DNA from: GCA-2725625 sp964574215 | GTDB lineage: Bacteria > Pseudomonadota > Alphaproteobacteria > Rhodospirillales > UBA2165 | Direction: 5' to 3' | Assembly: GCA_964574215.1 (NCBI GenBank) | Contig: CAZNLR010000039.1 | Coordinates: forward strand, 1-50,769 | DNA: 50,769 nucleotides | Shown here: positions 43,249 to 50,769 of the stretch, in pieces | Layout of the letters: each line of letters begins with the position of its first letter | Numbering within the stretch: the stretch's first letter is position 1 | Translations under genes and position numbers: made by a program | Notes under the pieces: generated by a model | Told to the model about the DNA's origin: nothing | Database searches by the model: none | Seen by the model: only the letters and a program-made list of their open reading frames with translations

Positions 43249-44124
43249 GTGAGGCCCGGGGAGGCGCTACGCAACGCCCATATACCCGCAAAAATGAAGC
43301 GGGATATTCTCAAGACTATCTGGCAGGAAGCAGGGCCGGAAACGCTCCTCAATATTGGACAGGGAGTACGGGATTCCGACTACGATCCCATTTGGCGTGG
43401 CGCCCTGCAGTCTAAATCGCCTGATCAGTTATTCCGAAAATGGCGGCGTTTCGAAAAATTTTCCCATTCCACCAACCGCCTGCATATTGAAGAAACCGGA
43501 ACATCGTCGGCGTCCTTTCAGAGGCTCACCGTTGACGGCGGCATTCCCACGACGCCGGAAAATCTATTAATCTGCGGTCTGATGATCGCGCTCCTGGAGG
43601 CCGTGGGCTGTGTGGACCTGCGCTGCGAGATGATCCTGATTGACGGCACGGCGTGTACTATCCGGCAGAAAGGCCAGTTTGATCTGCCGGACAAAATGGA
43701 TGATTTGCATACGGTATCGTGGCGCATGAAATGGCAGGATTTCTCGCCGCCGGTCAGAGTTGGCGTCACCGGCAACATTTCCCTACCCGATGGCGTCAAT
43801 CTCAAGGCTCCCGTGAAAAGCCTTGCTGGGCACTTGTTGGCGGACATCTCTCATCCGTGGAAGGTGGAGGAATTGGCCCGGGAGGCCGGGCTTTCCAAAC
43901 GGTCCCTGCAGCGGCAACTACGGGAGGCCGGTTTCAGTTTTTCCAGTCTGCTGCGCATGGTGCGTATTCATGTAGCCTGCTCGCTGCTGGCCGAGGGTGA
44001 GGCGCCGCTTACCAGTATCGCTTTTTGCACTGGATTTTCGGACAGCGCTCATTTCAGCCGCGACTTCCGGACCAGCATGGGGATGACCCCAACCGATTAC
44101 CGGGTCGGATGGCAAGAATCTTAA
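43249..44124 (+). CDS. AraC-family regulator (start uncertain)
   Basis: A 291-residue regulator from GTG 43249. The C-terminal two-helix-turn-helix domain is clear (HPWKVEELAREAGLSKRSLQ, then APLTSIAFCTGFSDSAHFSR). The N-terminal 200 residues are of the ligand-binding type used by OruR/ArgR-like members. The frame stays open well upstream of 43249 and reads protein-like (KASLFELILRQVERAHPDL) back to an ATC codon at 43165 that has GAGGAG eight bases before it; there is no ATG, GTG or TTG in that part. The true start may therefore be non-canonical or altered by a base error. It probably controls iorAB or the URO-D gene. Confidence 0.85.
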   Translation: MRPGEALRNAHIPAKMKRDILKTIWQEAGPETLLNIGQGVRDSDYDPIWRGALQSKSPDQLFRKWRRFEKFSHSTNRLHIEETGTSSASFQRLTVDGGIPTTPENLLICGLMIALLEAVGCVDLRCEMILIDGTACTIRQKGQFDLPDKMDDLHTVSWRMKWQDFSPPVRVGVTGNISLPDGVNLKAPVKSLAGHLLADISHPWKVEELAREAGLSKRSLQRQLREAGFSFSSLLRMVRIHVACSLLAEGEAPLTSIAFCTGFSDSAHFSRDFRTSMGMTPTDYRVGWQES

Positions 44125-44209
44125 TAAAAATTCCGGATTCTTGTCTAGAAATCAACCAGGCCCGATGTCATCCGATGGGGGGACAGTCTCTCACTTGACC
44201 TGCAGCGCC

Positions 44210-44218
44210 CTATAGTGA
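44210..44218. promoter_or_regulatory. CTATAGTGA half-site upstream of the URO-D-family gene
   Basis: This 9-mer is identical to the left arm of the inverted repeat before the LysR gene at 45557-45579. An inverted TCACT also lies at 44191-44195. It may mark LysR control of the gene at 44264; that is an inference from sequence identity alone. Confidence 0.35.
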
Positions 44219-44263
44219 ACCATTAAGTTCGGCCTTGGTGGCCATTTCAATAGGGAGGGAACA

Positions 44264-45526
44264 ATGGACGGTCAGCAGAAATCGGGCGTGGAGTTACTTG
44301 AAGAGCGCGAAAAACGCATTTACGACGCCGTGGAGATGCGGGTTCCCGACCGGGTGCCGGCTTTTCTATTCTCGACATTCTGGGCCGCCCGAAACGCCGG
44401 CATGACCTGTGAACAGGCCATGTACGACTACAAAGGGCTGTCCGACGCCATGCGCAAGGCGATCATTGAATTGCAGCCCGACGCCTATGTGCCGTGTCAT
44501 CTGATGCTATCGCTGGGTCCGACCATGGAGATGCTGGATTACAAGCAACTGGAGTGGCCGGGCGACGGCAATCTTGGTCCCAATCAGCCTTTTCAATATA
44601 TCGACCGCGAATATATGGAAGCGGTCGAATACGACGAATTCATGAACGATCCGACGGGCTTTTATCTCAGGAAATATCTTCCCCGCCTGGCCGGTGAGTT
44701 GGAGCCTCTGGCCAACTTGCCGGAATTCCCGTCGGTCTATTTCACGCGGGTGATGCATTCCATGGCGTTTCTGGCTGACCCGCAAGTCCGCAAGGCGCTG
44801 GAAACCATGATCAAAGCCGGTGAGGAAATGCAAAAGATGCTGGGTGAGGCCTTCTCCTTCATTGCCGAAATGGAAGAACTTGGTTTTCCGGTCGCCAATG
44901 TGGCCAGTGGCCATGCGCCGTATGACGTGGTTTCCGATTATCTCCGTGGCTCCAAAGGCGGCATGTTGGATATGTTCCGGCACGAGGACAAAATCCAGGA
45001 GATTATGGACACGCTCACCGATTTCATCCCCCGCAACATGATGAAAACCGCCAGCCGCCTGCGCGGTAAAATCGTCTTCATTCCCCTCCATTGGGGTTTG
45101 GACGGATTCATGTCCCCGGACCAGTTTAACAAGTTCTTTTGGCCGTCATTACGTAAAGTGATGATTGAATTGATCGATAACGATTATTACCCGTGCGTCC
45201 TTTGGGAAGGCGACTGCGAGACCCGATTGGATGTCATCGCCGATGTGCCCGAAGGTAAATGTATCTATTGGTTCGAGCGCACCGATCCGTTTAAGGCCAA
45301 GGAAGTCCTGAAAGACCGGGTCTGTATCCGGGGGTCGGTACCGGTATCGATCATGAACACGGGCACACCGGACGACGTTAAGGAGTTCTGTAAAAAACTC
45401 ATCGACGTGGTCGGCAAGGACGGCGGCTTTATCATGGATGCCGGTGTCGGTATCCCCGACGAGGCCAAACCGGAAAACGTCAAAATGATGTTCGACTTCA
45501 CTCGGGAATACGGCGTCTACAGCTAA
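44264..45526 (+). CDS. Uroporphyrinogen-decarboxylase-family protein (methyltransferase-like)
   Basis: A 420-residue URO-D-fold protein that is longer and different from HemE; the N terminus EKRIYDAVEMRVPDRVPAFLF and the central HWGLDGFMSPDQFNKFF match the branch used by corrinoid or methyl-transfer proteins (MtaA/MtbA-like). It probably handles a methyl group or a decarboxylation in the catabolic pathway, not heme synthesis; this is an inference. The ATG follows AGGGAGGGAACA. It sits between the AraC and LysR genes, and no corrinoid protein partner is next to it. Confidence 0.75.
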   Translation: MDGQQKSGVELLEEREKRIYDAVEMRVPDRVPAFLFSTFWAARNAGMTCEQAMYDYKGLSDAMRKAIIELQPDAYVPCHLMLSLGPTMEMLDYKQLEWPGDGNLGPNQPFQYIDREYMEAVEYDEFMNDPTGFYLRKYLPRLAGELEPLANLPEFPSVYFTRVMHSMAFLADPQVRKALETMIKAGEEMQKMLGEAFSFIAEMEELGFPVANVASGHAPYDVVSDYLRGSKGGMLDMFRHEDKIQEIMDTLTDFIPRNMMKTASRLRGKIVFIPLHWGLDGFMSPDQFNKFFWPSLRKVMIELIDNDYYPCVLWEGDCETRLDVIADVPEGKCIYWFERTDPFKAKEVLKDRVCIRGSVPVSIMNTGTPDDVKEFCKKLIDVVGKDGGFIMDAGVGIPDEAKPENVKMMFDFTREYGVYS

Positions 45527-45557
45527 ACCGGTTTTGTAAACGGCTATAATTTTCCTC

Positions 45558-45579
45558 TATAGTGAAAGGCGTCACTATA
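45558..45579. promoter_or_regulatory. LysR-type inverted repeat upstream of the LysR gene
   Basis: TATAGTGA (45558-45565) and TCACTATA (45572-45579) are perfect 8-base arms around six bases, with T-N11-A geometry inside. It lies 15 bases before the LysR ATG. Autoregulation is likely. Confidence 0.55.
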
Positions 45580-45593
45580 AGGGTAATTCCACT

Positions 45594-46535
45594 ATGCCTG
45601 CCGATACCATTGCGCCCGATCTTCTCAACCGAGTGAAGCTTCGCCAATTGCGGCTGATGATCGCCGTGGCGGAACAGGGGAACATCCTGGCGGCAGCCCG
45701 GCAGATGGGATTGACCCAACCCGCCGTCACCAAATCGCTCAAGGATCTGGAACAGGATTTGGGGGTGGAACTGTTCAAGCGTTCCAACCGGGGAGTCCAG
45801 GCGACGATCTATGGTGAGACTTTACTCCGGCATGCTCGTCTGATGCTGGCCCAACTCGGTTATGCCGGTGAGGAGCTGGCGGAACTGCAATCCGGTTCGG
45901 GCGGCCGGGTCCGGGTGGGGACGCTGTTGGCGGCGTCCGCTTATCTGTTGCCCGCCGCCATTGAGCGTCTGCGTATATCCCGTCCCAAGGTTCAGGTCAT
46001 AATCGTTCAGGGCACCAACGATCAGCTGGCGGCGCCCCTGGAGGATGGTGAATTGGATTTTGTCGTCGGCCGCCTGCCGGAATTCCGTCACCGCAAGGGG
46101 CTAAGCCAGGAAACCCTGACCGATGAGGCGGTCTGGCTGGTGGTCAGGGATGGACATCCCCTTTTGAACAGTAGCGGCAAAATTACCTTTCCCGAACTCT
46201 TGCATTGGGACTGGATTTTGCCGCCGGAAACAACCACGCTCCGCCGTCAGATTGAGAAAAGCTTTCATGATGGCGGGGTCGAACCGCCGGTGCCGGCCAT
46301 CGAATCCGTCTCCTATCTGACCAACCGGCACCTGCTGATCGCCACCGACATGATCGGAGTTTGGCCGTCCCAGGCCGTGCGGGATGATATGGCGAACGGG
46401 ATGCTCGCCAGGCTGCCGGTTAAATTGGCCGATGCCGTCGGATCCGTCGGTGTCACCAAACGACGTGGCGCCGCACTGACGCCCGCCGCGGAAGCGCTGA
46501 TCCAGGAACTGCGTGCCGTTGCCGCTGATTTATGA
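45594..46535 (+). CDS. LysR-family transcriptional regulator
   Basis: A 313-residue regulator. The N-terminal winged helix is standard (RLMIAVAEQGNILAAARQMG, LTQPAVTKSLKDLEQDLGV, LFKRSNRGVQAT). The rest is the periplasmic-binding-like effector domain with GRVRVGTLLAASAYLLPAAI and VGRLPEFRHRKGL. It lies in the same direction between the URO-D-family gene and the haaO operon, so it may control either. A perfect inverted repeat lies at its own promoter. Confidence 0.93.
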   Translation: MPADTIAPDLLNRVKLRQLRLMIAVAEQGNILAAARQMGLTQPAVTKSLKDLEQDLGVELFKRSNRGVQATIYGETLLRHARLMLAQLGYAGEELAELQSGSGGRVRVGTLLAASAYLLPAAIERLRISRPKVQVIIVQGTNDQLAAPLEDGELDFVVGRLPEFRHRKGLSQETLTDEAVWLVVRDGHPLLNSSGKITFPELLHWDWILPPETTTLRRQIEKSFHDGGVEPPVPAIESVSYLTNRHLLIATDMIGVWPSQAVRDDMANGMLARLPVKLADAVGSVGVTKRRGAALTPAAEALIQELRAVAADL

Positions 46536-46665
46536 TATTAATAATCGATCTCAAATAAATGAATTAATATAAATAAAAATTATATCTAAAAAAATTCAAT
46601 TCATTGGACGTTATATCTGATCCGTGCGATTCTTTTTAAAATTTATCTGATTTTAGGAGTCAAAA
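46536..46665. promoter_or_regulatory. AT-rich leader of the haaO operon
   Basis: 130 AT-rich bases. They include the repeated octamer TTATATCT (two copies) and an ATATAA-N7-TTATAT inverted repeat. TAGGAG precedes the ATG at 46666. No TATAGTGA-type site is visible, so control by the adjacent LysR protein is not shown. Confidence 0.4.
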
Positions 46666-47229
46666 ATGGCGAGCCATCCCCGTTTGAAATCGTTTAACTT
46701 CGACAAATGGATTGAAGATAACCAGGACCAGCTTCAGCCCCCCGTCAACAACAAGCTGCTGCACCACGGCTCTGACATGATTGTCATGGTCGTCGGCGGA
46801 CCAAACACACGTATGGATTTTCACGACGATCCGGTCGATGAATGGTTCTATCAGGTGCGGGGAAACATGATTCTGAAAATCGCCGATGGCGGCGAAATTT
46901 ATGATGTGCGCATCGGCGAAGGCGAAGTCTTTATGCTGCCGCCCCATACCATCCACGCGCCGCAGCGACCCGAGGAAGGTTCTGTCGGCATTGTCGTCGA
47001 AGGCGCCCGCCAAGCGGGCATGAAGGAAGGGTTCGAGTGGTTTTGCTTCGAATGCGGTGAAAAAGTTCACCGGGTCGAGGTGGAACTGGCCGATCCCAGC
47101 GGTATCGTTTCCCAACTGCCGCAAATCTATGAAGCCTACCATGAAGACGAGGAAGCCCGTACCTGTCCCAAATGCGGCACCCTTCATCCCGGCAAGGGCA
47201 AGCCGCCGGAAGGGTGGGTCGTCATATGA
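46666..47229 (+). CDS. haaO: 3-Hydroxyanthranilate 3,4-dioxygenase
   Basis: A 187-residue cupin iron dioxygenase that opens the ring of 3-hydroxyanthranilate to 2-amino-3-carboxymuconate semialdehyde. Iron ligands His53, Glu59 and His97 and the substrate-binding Arg49, Arg101 and Glu112 all match the known bacterial enzyme at a fixed offset of two residues. The C-terminal rubredoxin-like pairs CFEC (Cys127, Cys130) and CPKC are present, as in the bacterial form. The ATG follows TAGGAG. It overlaps the decarboxylase start by four bases. The bacterial symbol nbaC is also used in 2-nitrobenzoate degradation. Confidence 0.93.
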   Translation: MASHPRLKSFNFDKWIEDNQDQLQPPVNNKLLHHGSDMIVMVVGGPNTRMDFHDDPVDEWFYQVRGNMILKIADGGEIYDVRIGEGEVFMLPPHTIHAPQRPEEGSVGIVVEGARQAGMKEGFEWFCFECGEKVHRVEVELADPSGIVSQLPQIYEAYHEDEEARTCPKCGTLHPGKGKPPEGWVVI

Positions 47230-48239
47230 GTAACTCTCAACCAGTCATCGACATGCATACCCATTTCTTTCCGGAAAAATGGCCGGACTTGGCGGAAAAA
47301 TTCGGTACGCCCGATTGGCCGTGGATGAAACATCATGGTGATGGCAAGGCCACGGTGATGGTGGGGGACAAGGAGTTCCGGCCCATTTACGACGCCTGCT
47401 GGGATGTCTCCCGGCGGCTGGAGGAAATGGACCGGCATGGCGTGGATAAACAGGTGATCTGCTCGACGCCGGTGCTGTTCGCCTATCGCCGACCGGCCGA
47501 TCAATCAGCCGAGTGCGCGTATATATTCAATGATGCCGCCTTGGAAATGAGCAGCGGCTCTGGCGGGCGACTTCTGCCGTTGGCGCAGGTGCCCCTTCAG
47601 GATATCGACCTTGCCTGTAAAGTGGTAAGCCGCGCCATGGAAGACGGCCATCTTGGTGTGCAGATCGGCAACCATGTGGATGACACCGATATGGATGACG
47701 AAGGTCTGGTTACCTTCCTTCAGCACTGCGCCGAGGTCGGTGCCGCCGTTCTCGTTCATCCCTGGGACATGATGGGTGGCAACCGGATGAAAAAATATAT
47801 GCTGCCCTGGCTGGTGGCCATGGCGGCGGAAACCCAACTTTCCATATTGTCCCTTATTCTTTCGGGCGCCTTTGAACGGATTCCCAAATCGCTCAGAATT
47901 TGTTTCGCCCACGGTGGCGGCAGCTTCGCCTTTTTGTTGGGGCGCGTAGACAATGCCTGGCGGGAACGGGATATTGTCCGGGCCGATTGCCCTAATGTGC
48001 CGTCCAGCTACACGGATCGCTTTTACGTGGATTCGGCGGTCTTTAATCACGATGCGCTGGAATTACTGACCAAGGTGATGGGGGAGGACCGTATTATGTT
48101 CGGTACCGACTACCCATTTCCCCTGGGGGAGATTAAGATGGGCGAACTCATCCGGACAGCACCGGCGTTGAACGACAATGCCAAAGCCAAGTTACTTGGC
48201 GGCAACGCGCCGAAGTGGCTCGGGTTGGACGCCGCATAA
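47226..48239 (+). CDS. nbaD: 2-Amino-3-carboxymuconate-6-semialdehyde decarboxylase (ACMSD)-like amidohydrolase
   Basis: A 337-residue TIM-barrel amidohydrolase of the ACMSD family, acting on the product of the preceding dioxygenase. Metal ligands include His11 and His13 in DMHTHFF, a His in VHPWDMM, a His in CFAHGGGS and Asp in FGTDYPFPLG. The frame opens at 47172, but the ATG at 47226 (MSNSQP) overlaps the haaO stop by four bases (ATGA), so I start there. Together HaaO and ACMSD turn 3-hydroxyanthranilate into 2-aminomuconate semialdehyde. Confidence 0.92.
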   Translation: MSNSQPVIDMHTHFFPEKWPDLAEKFGTPDWPWMKHHGDGKATVMVGDKEFRPIYDACWDVSRRLEEMDRHGVDKQVICSTPVLFAYRRPADQSAECAYIFNDAALEMSSGSGGRLLPLAQVPLQDIDLACKVVSRAMEDGHLGVQIGNHVDDTDMDDEGLVTFLQHCAEVGAAVLVHPWDMMGGNRMKKYMLPWLVAMAAETQLSILSLILSGAFERIPKSLRICFAHGGGSFAFLLGRVDNAWRERDIVRADCPNVPSSYTDRFYVDSAVFNHDALELLTKVMGEDRIMFGTDYPFPLGEIKMGELIRTAPALNDNAKAKLLGGNAPKWLGLDAA

Positions 48240-48259
48240 CCGATACAGAGGCGAGGAAT

Positions 48260-49117
48260 ATGATCGTTCTAAGAGACCTTTACTATATCAGACTGGGCAC
48301 CCGCGATCTCGACGGGGCGGAACGCTTCACCACCGACATTGTCGGCATGCAGCCGATCGAGCGCACCGACGACCGCCTGTATCTCCGGAGCGGTAAACAG
48401 CACCATGCCCTGTGTTATTTCGACGGCGATGTCGGAGACCACGCCATCGGCCTGGAACTGAAGGATTGGACCGGCCTGGACGACGCCATGGCGAACCTGG
48501 AGGAGGCCGGATACCCCTGTACCCGCGGCACCGAAGAGGAATGTCTGGACCGTTCGGTGGAGGATTTTTGCAAATTTCAGGATCCGACGGGCAACAATAT
48601 CGAACTTCTCGTCCGTCCCCACGACGCCAACCGCCGCTTTTTTCCGTCCCGGGATTGCGGCGTGACCGGGCTTGGCCACATTGGCGTTAATTCCACTGAC
48701 ACCAAGCGGGACGAAGACTTCTGGACCAGTCTGTTTAACGTCCGGGTCAGCGATTGGATCGGCCCGGCACCGCTGTTGCGTATGAAGAACGTGCACCACC
48801 AAATGGCCCTGTTTCCGACCACCAAGCCGGGTGTTCAGCACATCAATCACCAGGTGGAAAGCTTCGACGATATTATGCGGTCTTATTATTTCCTGCAGGA
48901 ACGCCAGATTCGGATCGTTTTCGGACCCGGCCGTCATGCGACTTCTGAAGGCTATTTCCTCTATTTCGAAGGCCATGACGGCATGGTGTTCGAATATTCC
49001 AACAGCGACCGCAAAATCATCGACGACGAGGAAAACTACCGCCCGCGTCAGTTCCCCATGGCGCCCGAATCCTTCTGCGTCTGGGGCAGCAAGCCGGATA
49101 TTCCGGAGTTTCAATGA
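48260..49117 (+). CDS. VOC-family extradiol-type dioxygenase
   Basis: A 285-residue two-domain vicinal oxygen chelate protein. The C-terminal domain has the iron triad expected for type I extradiol enzymes: His140 (GLGHIGVN), His194 (GVQHINHQ) and Glu245 (GMVFEYS), plus His239 near the active site. It resembles BphC or catechol 2,3-dioxygenase homologues. The ATG at 48260 follows GCGAGGA. It is the third gene of the haaO operon, 20 bases after nbaD. Its substrate may be a catechol or aminophenol from the same pathway. Confidence 0.88.
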   Translation: MIVLRDLYYIRLGTRDLDGAERFTTDIVGMQPIERTDDRLYLRSGKQHHALCYFDGDVGDHAIGLELKDWTGLDDAMANLEEAGYPCTRGTEEECLDRSVEDFCKFQDPTGNNIELLVRPHDANRRFFPSRDCGVTGLGHIGVNSTDTKRDEDFWTSLFNVRVSDWIGPAPLLRMKNVHHQMALFPTTKPGVQHINHQVESFDDIMRSYYFLQERQIRIVFGPGRHATSEGYFLYFEGHDGMVFEYSNSDRKIIDDEENYRPRQFPMAPESFCVWGSKPDIPEFQ

Positions 49118-49170
49118 AATCAATACATTAATGGGTAGTTTTTGGCTTAAAAACCCCTCAAAAAAAGCTT

Positions 49171-49191
49171 GGGGTAACACCTGGGGTAACA
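49171..49191. repeat. Direct repeat GGGGTAACA, two copies
   Basis: Two identical 9-base copies three bases apart, within 75 bases of the VOC stop. It could be a remnant attachment-site core or a chance repeat. No integrase gene is in the window. Confidence 0.35.
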
Positions 49192-49221
49192 GGTTCAAAA
49201 AATAACCCCGCCGAAGCGGGG
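49190..49221 (-). terminator. Rho-independent terminator on the minus strand
   Basis: Stem CCCCGC / GCGGGG (49206-49221) with a four-base loop reading TTCG on the minus strand, then a run TTATTTTTT on that strand. This is a textbook factor-independent terminator for the minus-strand genes to the right. Confidence 0.75.
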
Positions 49222-49540
49222 CTTAGTTGTTCACGAGGAGTACTAATTCAAAGAATTATCATAACATAAAATCGACCAGGGTGGGCAAACTTTGCCCGTC
49301 CAGCCTTAATATCGGGGCAACTTGCACCATTATTACTTCGATCCAATATTTCGGGTGGCGGAATTTCCCTCACCCGAATTTGACTGGCCCATTTCGGCGG
49401 TGTCAGATGCAAAGCCCTTGTTTCCCCTTCCACCTAAACTGGCCAAATTTTGGTCAGTTTCCGGCCTGTTTAATCCGCCTGGGACCGCTAACTTTCTTTT
49501 CTCAAAAACCTCTTTCCGCTTTTTAAGATGCTCCGCCCGC

Positions 49541-49897
49541 TCAATCTGCACTCAAGAACTCAATCACCTGATCGAATTGCTGGGGAATGGCACCCCCGTA
49601 TTTATAATTAAAATCAACTTCGGTGAGTTCCTTTGGCTTTAACACTGCGCCTTGGATGGTGGTCGGCGGCTGATTCAGAAAGGCAAGGTTGGCAGCTTCA
49701 AATTCATCGTGAATCTTATCTATTTCTTCGTCGTTCGGCGCTTCATTGTACGCCTTCTCAGCCGCCTTATACTCGTCATACAATGCAACCACGGGGTCGT
49801 ATTTCGGTTCGTTGGAGTAAGATTCCGCCAACCGCTTGTCCCAATCTTCCTGAGACACGCCCGCTAATTTCGCTGCTCGTTGAAATTTACTCATCAT
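49541..49897 (-). CDS. Hypothetical protein, possibly phage-related
   Basis: A 118-residue soluble, acidic, helical protein (opens MMSKFQRAAKLAGVSQEDW; has a charged helix EYKAAEKAYNEAPNDEEIDKI and ends FDQVIEFLSAD). I know no family for it. The frame is open to 49963, but AAGGAA lies five bases before the ATG at 49897. It is followed about 320 bases later by a strong terminator on the same strand. The composition and spacing resemble small phage or mobile-element genes. Confidence 0.6.
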   Translation of the reverse strand: MMSKFQRAAKLAGVSQEDWDKRLAESYSNEPKYDPVVALYDEYKAAEKAYNEAPNDEEIDKIHDEFEAANLAFLNQPPTTIQGAVLKPKELTEVDFNYKYGGAIPQQFDQVIEFLSAD

Positions 49898-50323
49898 GTG
49901 TTCCTTCCACGTTAAGCCAGGTCCGGCCTGGCACCGGGAGTTTTCAACATGTAGTGAACACATGCACTCCCTATTCCCGCAAGCGGTATTTTATTCAGGA
50001 GTACTCCCGGCATAAAGCTGGGCATACAAAACCCGCGCTGACGAGGCGGGTAACCGTTCACTAAGGTGTTGAAAGCACCGAGATAGATTCTACGCCGATC
50101 AGAATGAGATGCAATGATAAATGTGGGGATTTGCTTCGGGAGTTTAACGGGCGAGGGAATAATCAGCATAGTGACGCGAACGACACCACCCAACGCCAAG
50201 CCCAGATTCCCTTAAATGGTTGATTTTGCCCCTCCCGGCTACCTACCCACCAGAACCCCAAAAACGCCAAAATGGAGCCTTTAAAATCAATGACTTACAA
50301 AGCAAAACCAACCACCTTGGGGT
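49898..50323. other. Noncoding region between small minus-strand genes
   Basis: About 426 bases. A minus-strand frame at 49912-50199 has no ribosome binding site and an unprotein-like composition, so I do not call it. An ACCCGC/GCGGGT stem lies at 50031-50051. The rest shows no further structure I can support. Confidence 0.4.
50031..50051 (-). terminator. Possible terminator hairpin, minus strand
   Basis: ACCCGC and GCGGGT pair around nine bases and are followed on the minus strand by TTTTGT. It lies about 270 bases after the stop of the 91-residue gene at 50324, so it may end that transcript. The short T-run makes it less sure than the one at 49206. Confidence 0.4.
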
Positions 50324-50599
50324 CTACTCCGCCGCCATCCTCAAATCCGCCTGATCACGCCATTCCAGAAAGGTATCCGGCAGGGATTTTAAGGTGTCCC
50401 AGGCGTTTTCGGTAGGTACGACATCGTTTTCCATCAAGATTCGATTCAGCGTCGCCTTTTTACCGCCTATGAAGGCTATTCCGCGCCACTTTGAACCCCG
50501 CCTTTTCTGCAATATCCATTGATTGCTGTCATAGGCCAGCGCCCAGTCGTCATTGATGCGGAATAGCTGTTTATCCAACGGGGTCAGTCTCCGACCCAA
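50324..50599 (-). CDS. Hypothetical protein, possibly phage-related
   Basis: A 91-residue protein. It reads LDKQLFRINDDWALAYDSNQ and WILQKRRGSKWRGIAFIGG early on, then a charged tail ending WRDQADLRMAAE. No recognised domain. The start is a TTG at 50599 that overlaps a short upstream frame; another TTG lies nearby (LDKQLF), so the true start is unsure. It follows other small minus-strand frames at the window edge and is likely part of the same phage-like block. Confidence 0.55.
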   Translation of the reverse strand: MGRRLTPLDKQLFRINDDWALAYDSNQWILQKRRGSKWRGIAFIGGKKATLNRILMENDVVPTENAWDTLKSLPDTFLEWRDQADLRMAAE

Positions 50600-50643
50600 T
50601 TCTGCCGTTGGAGTTCGTTAAAGTCGCGCTTTGACATCCGCAT
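50584..50643 (-). CDS. Very small open frame between hypothetical genes
   Basis: A 19-residue frame beginning ATG 50643 (MRMSKRDFNELQRQNWVGD) after AAGGAA. The frame stays open and protein-like upstream (KAETQAISDKEI) back to a stop near 50715. It overlaps the TTG start of the next gene. It may be a real small gene, an out-of-frame continuation, or a frameshifted piece. Confidence 0.3.
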   Translation of the reverse strand: MRMSKRDFNELQRQNWVGD

Positions 50644-50711
50644 AATTTCCTTGTCGGATATCGCCTGAGTTTCAGCCTTGCCTTTATTAATATTTCCTTT
50701 GGCGGCGTCGG

Positions 50712-50769
50712 TTAGCTATCAATAAACTCACCCTCTGATATGTCTTCATCAGAGAGGAATTTTTCTCTG
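50712..50769 (-). CDS. End of an unrecognised gene (partial)
   Basis: A minus-strand frame enters from the right edge and ends TAA at 50712, finishing EKFLSDEDISEGEFIDS. It is acidic and protein-like. Too short to identify; it continues outside the window. Confidence 0.4.
   Translation of the reverse strand, partial: REKFLSDEDISEGEFIDS

Larger units (their letters stand above)
49118..49540. other. Intergenic region after the VOC gene, junction with mobile-like DNA
   Basis: About 420 bases with no supported gene. It holds a 9-base direct repeat GGGGTAACA (49171-49179 and 49183-49191), a minus-strand terminator (49206-49221 stem) and a GGGCAAA-C-TTTGCCC palindrome (49283-49297). The direct repeat lies where the catabolic operon ends and the phage-like segment begins. 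Confidence 0.5.

Noticed and set aside
49912..50199. A 95-residue minus-strand frame near the right end
   Set aside because: No ribosome binding site, no domain, and it overlaps the promoter and hairpin region of the neighbouring small gene.
1..50769. CRISPR arrays, tRNA or rRNA genes
   Set aside because: No repeat-spacer pattern and no tRNA cloverleaf or rRNA-like sequence was seen by reading; a tRNA and rRNA search would settle this.

Overview
The window reads as chromosomal DNA of an alphaproteobacterium, most likely a marine or sediment relative of the Rhodospirillales. This is inferred from protein content only: an RpoH2-like sigma factor, a MarR-OmpR-EnvZ set of the PetP/PetR type divergent from a branched-chain aminotransferase, a DUF1491 protein, and a YbjN-proC pair. 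No rRNA, tRNA or CRISPR array is visible, so the placement is not firm.

Left part (about 1-15 kb) is mostly housekeeping and signalling: the end of an unknown gene, ybjN-like and proC, an rpoH-like sigma factor, a TetR-type regulator, a CsaA-like tRNA-binding protein, the petP/petR/envZ-type regulators, ilvE, DUF1491, two tandem exported metallo-beta-lactamase-fold proteins, a large hybrid histidine kinase, an SRPBCC protein, a LOG-family protein, and a tungstate-type ABC transporter (tupB, tupC) without its binding protein.

Middle part (15.2-34 kb) is a catabolic region in two blocks. Block A (15.2-23.7 kb) holds a phosphosulfolactate synthase (ComA)-like gene divergent from a MarR regulator, a DUF3604 protein, a tripartite tricarboxylate-type transporter (tctC, tctB, tctA) and a formylglycine sulfatase. 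The same operator-like core, TTGT-N4-ACAA, lies in the comA/marR divergent promoter and just before tctC, which suggests one MarR-controlled regulon for an imported, probably sulfated, organic acid. Block B (23.8-34 kb) holds an acyl-CoA ligase, an enoyl-CoA hydratase, two acyl-CoA dehydrogenases and another MarR regulator on the minus strand. Divergent from these are a benzoyl-CoA-reductase BcrB-like protein and a 4-hydroxybenzoyl-CoA-reductase alpha-subunit-like molybdoenzyme, both without their usual partner subunits. A CoA-transferase closes the block.

Right part (34-49.1 kb) starts with an AT-rich stretch carrying two small genes. It continues with a DUF2249 / NnrS-like / hemerythrin set that looks like a nitric oxide or redox module, a D-2-hydroxyacid dehydrogenase, a cytoplasmic reductive-dehalogenase-like protein, an IorA/IorB-type molybdenum hydroxylase followed by an AraC regulator, a uroporphyrinogen-decarboxylase-family protein, a LysR regulator, and a tight operon of 3-hydroxyanthranilate dioxygenase, ACMSD-type decarboxylase and an extradiol-type VOC protein. 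The last 1.6 kb carries small, unrecognised minus-strand genes with strong terminator-like hairpins and resembles the edge of a prophage or other mobile element.
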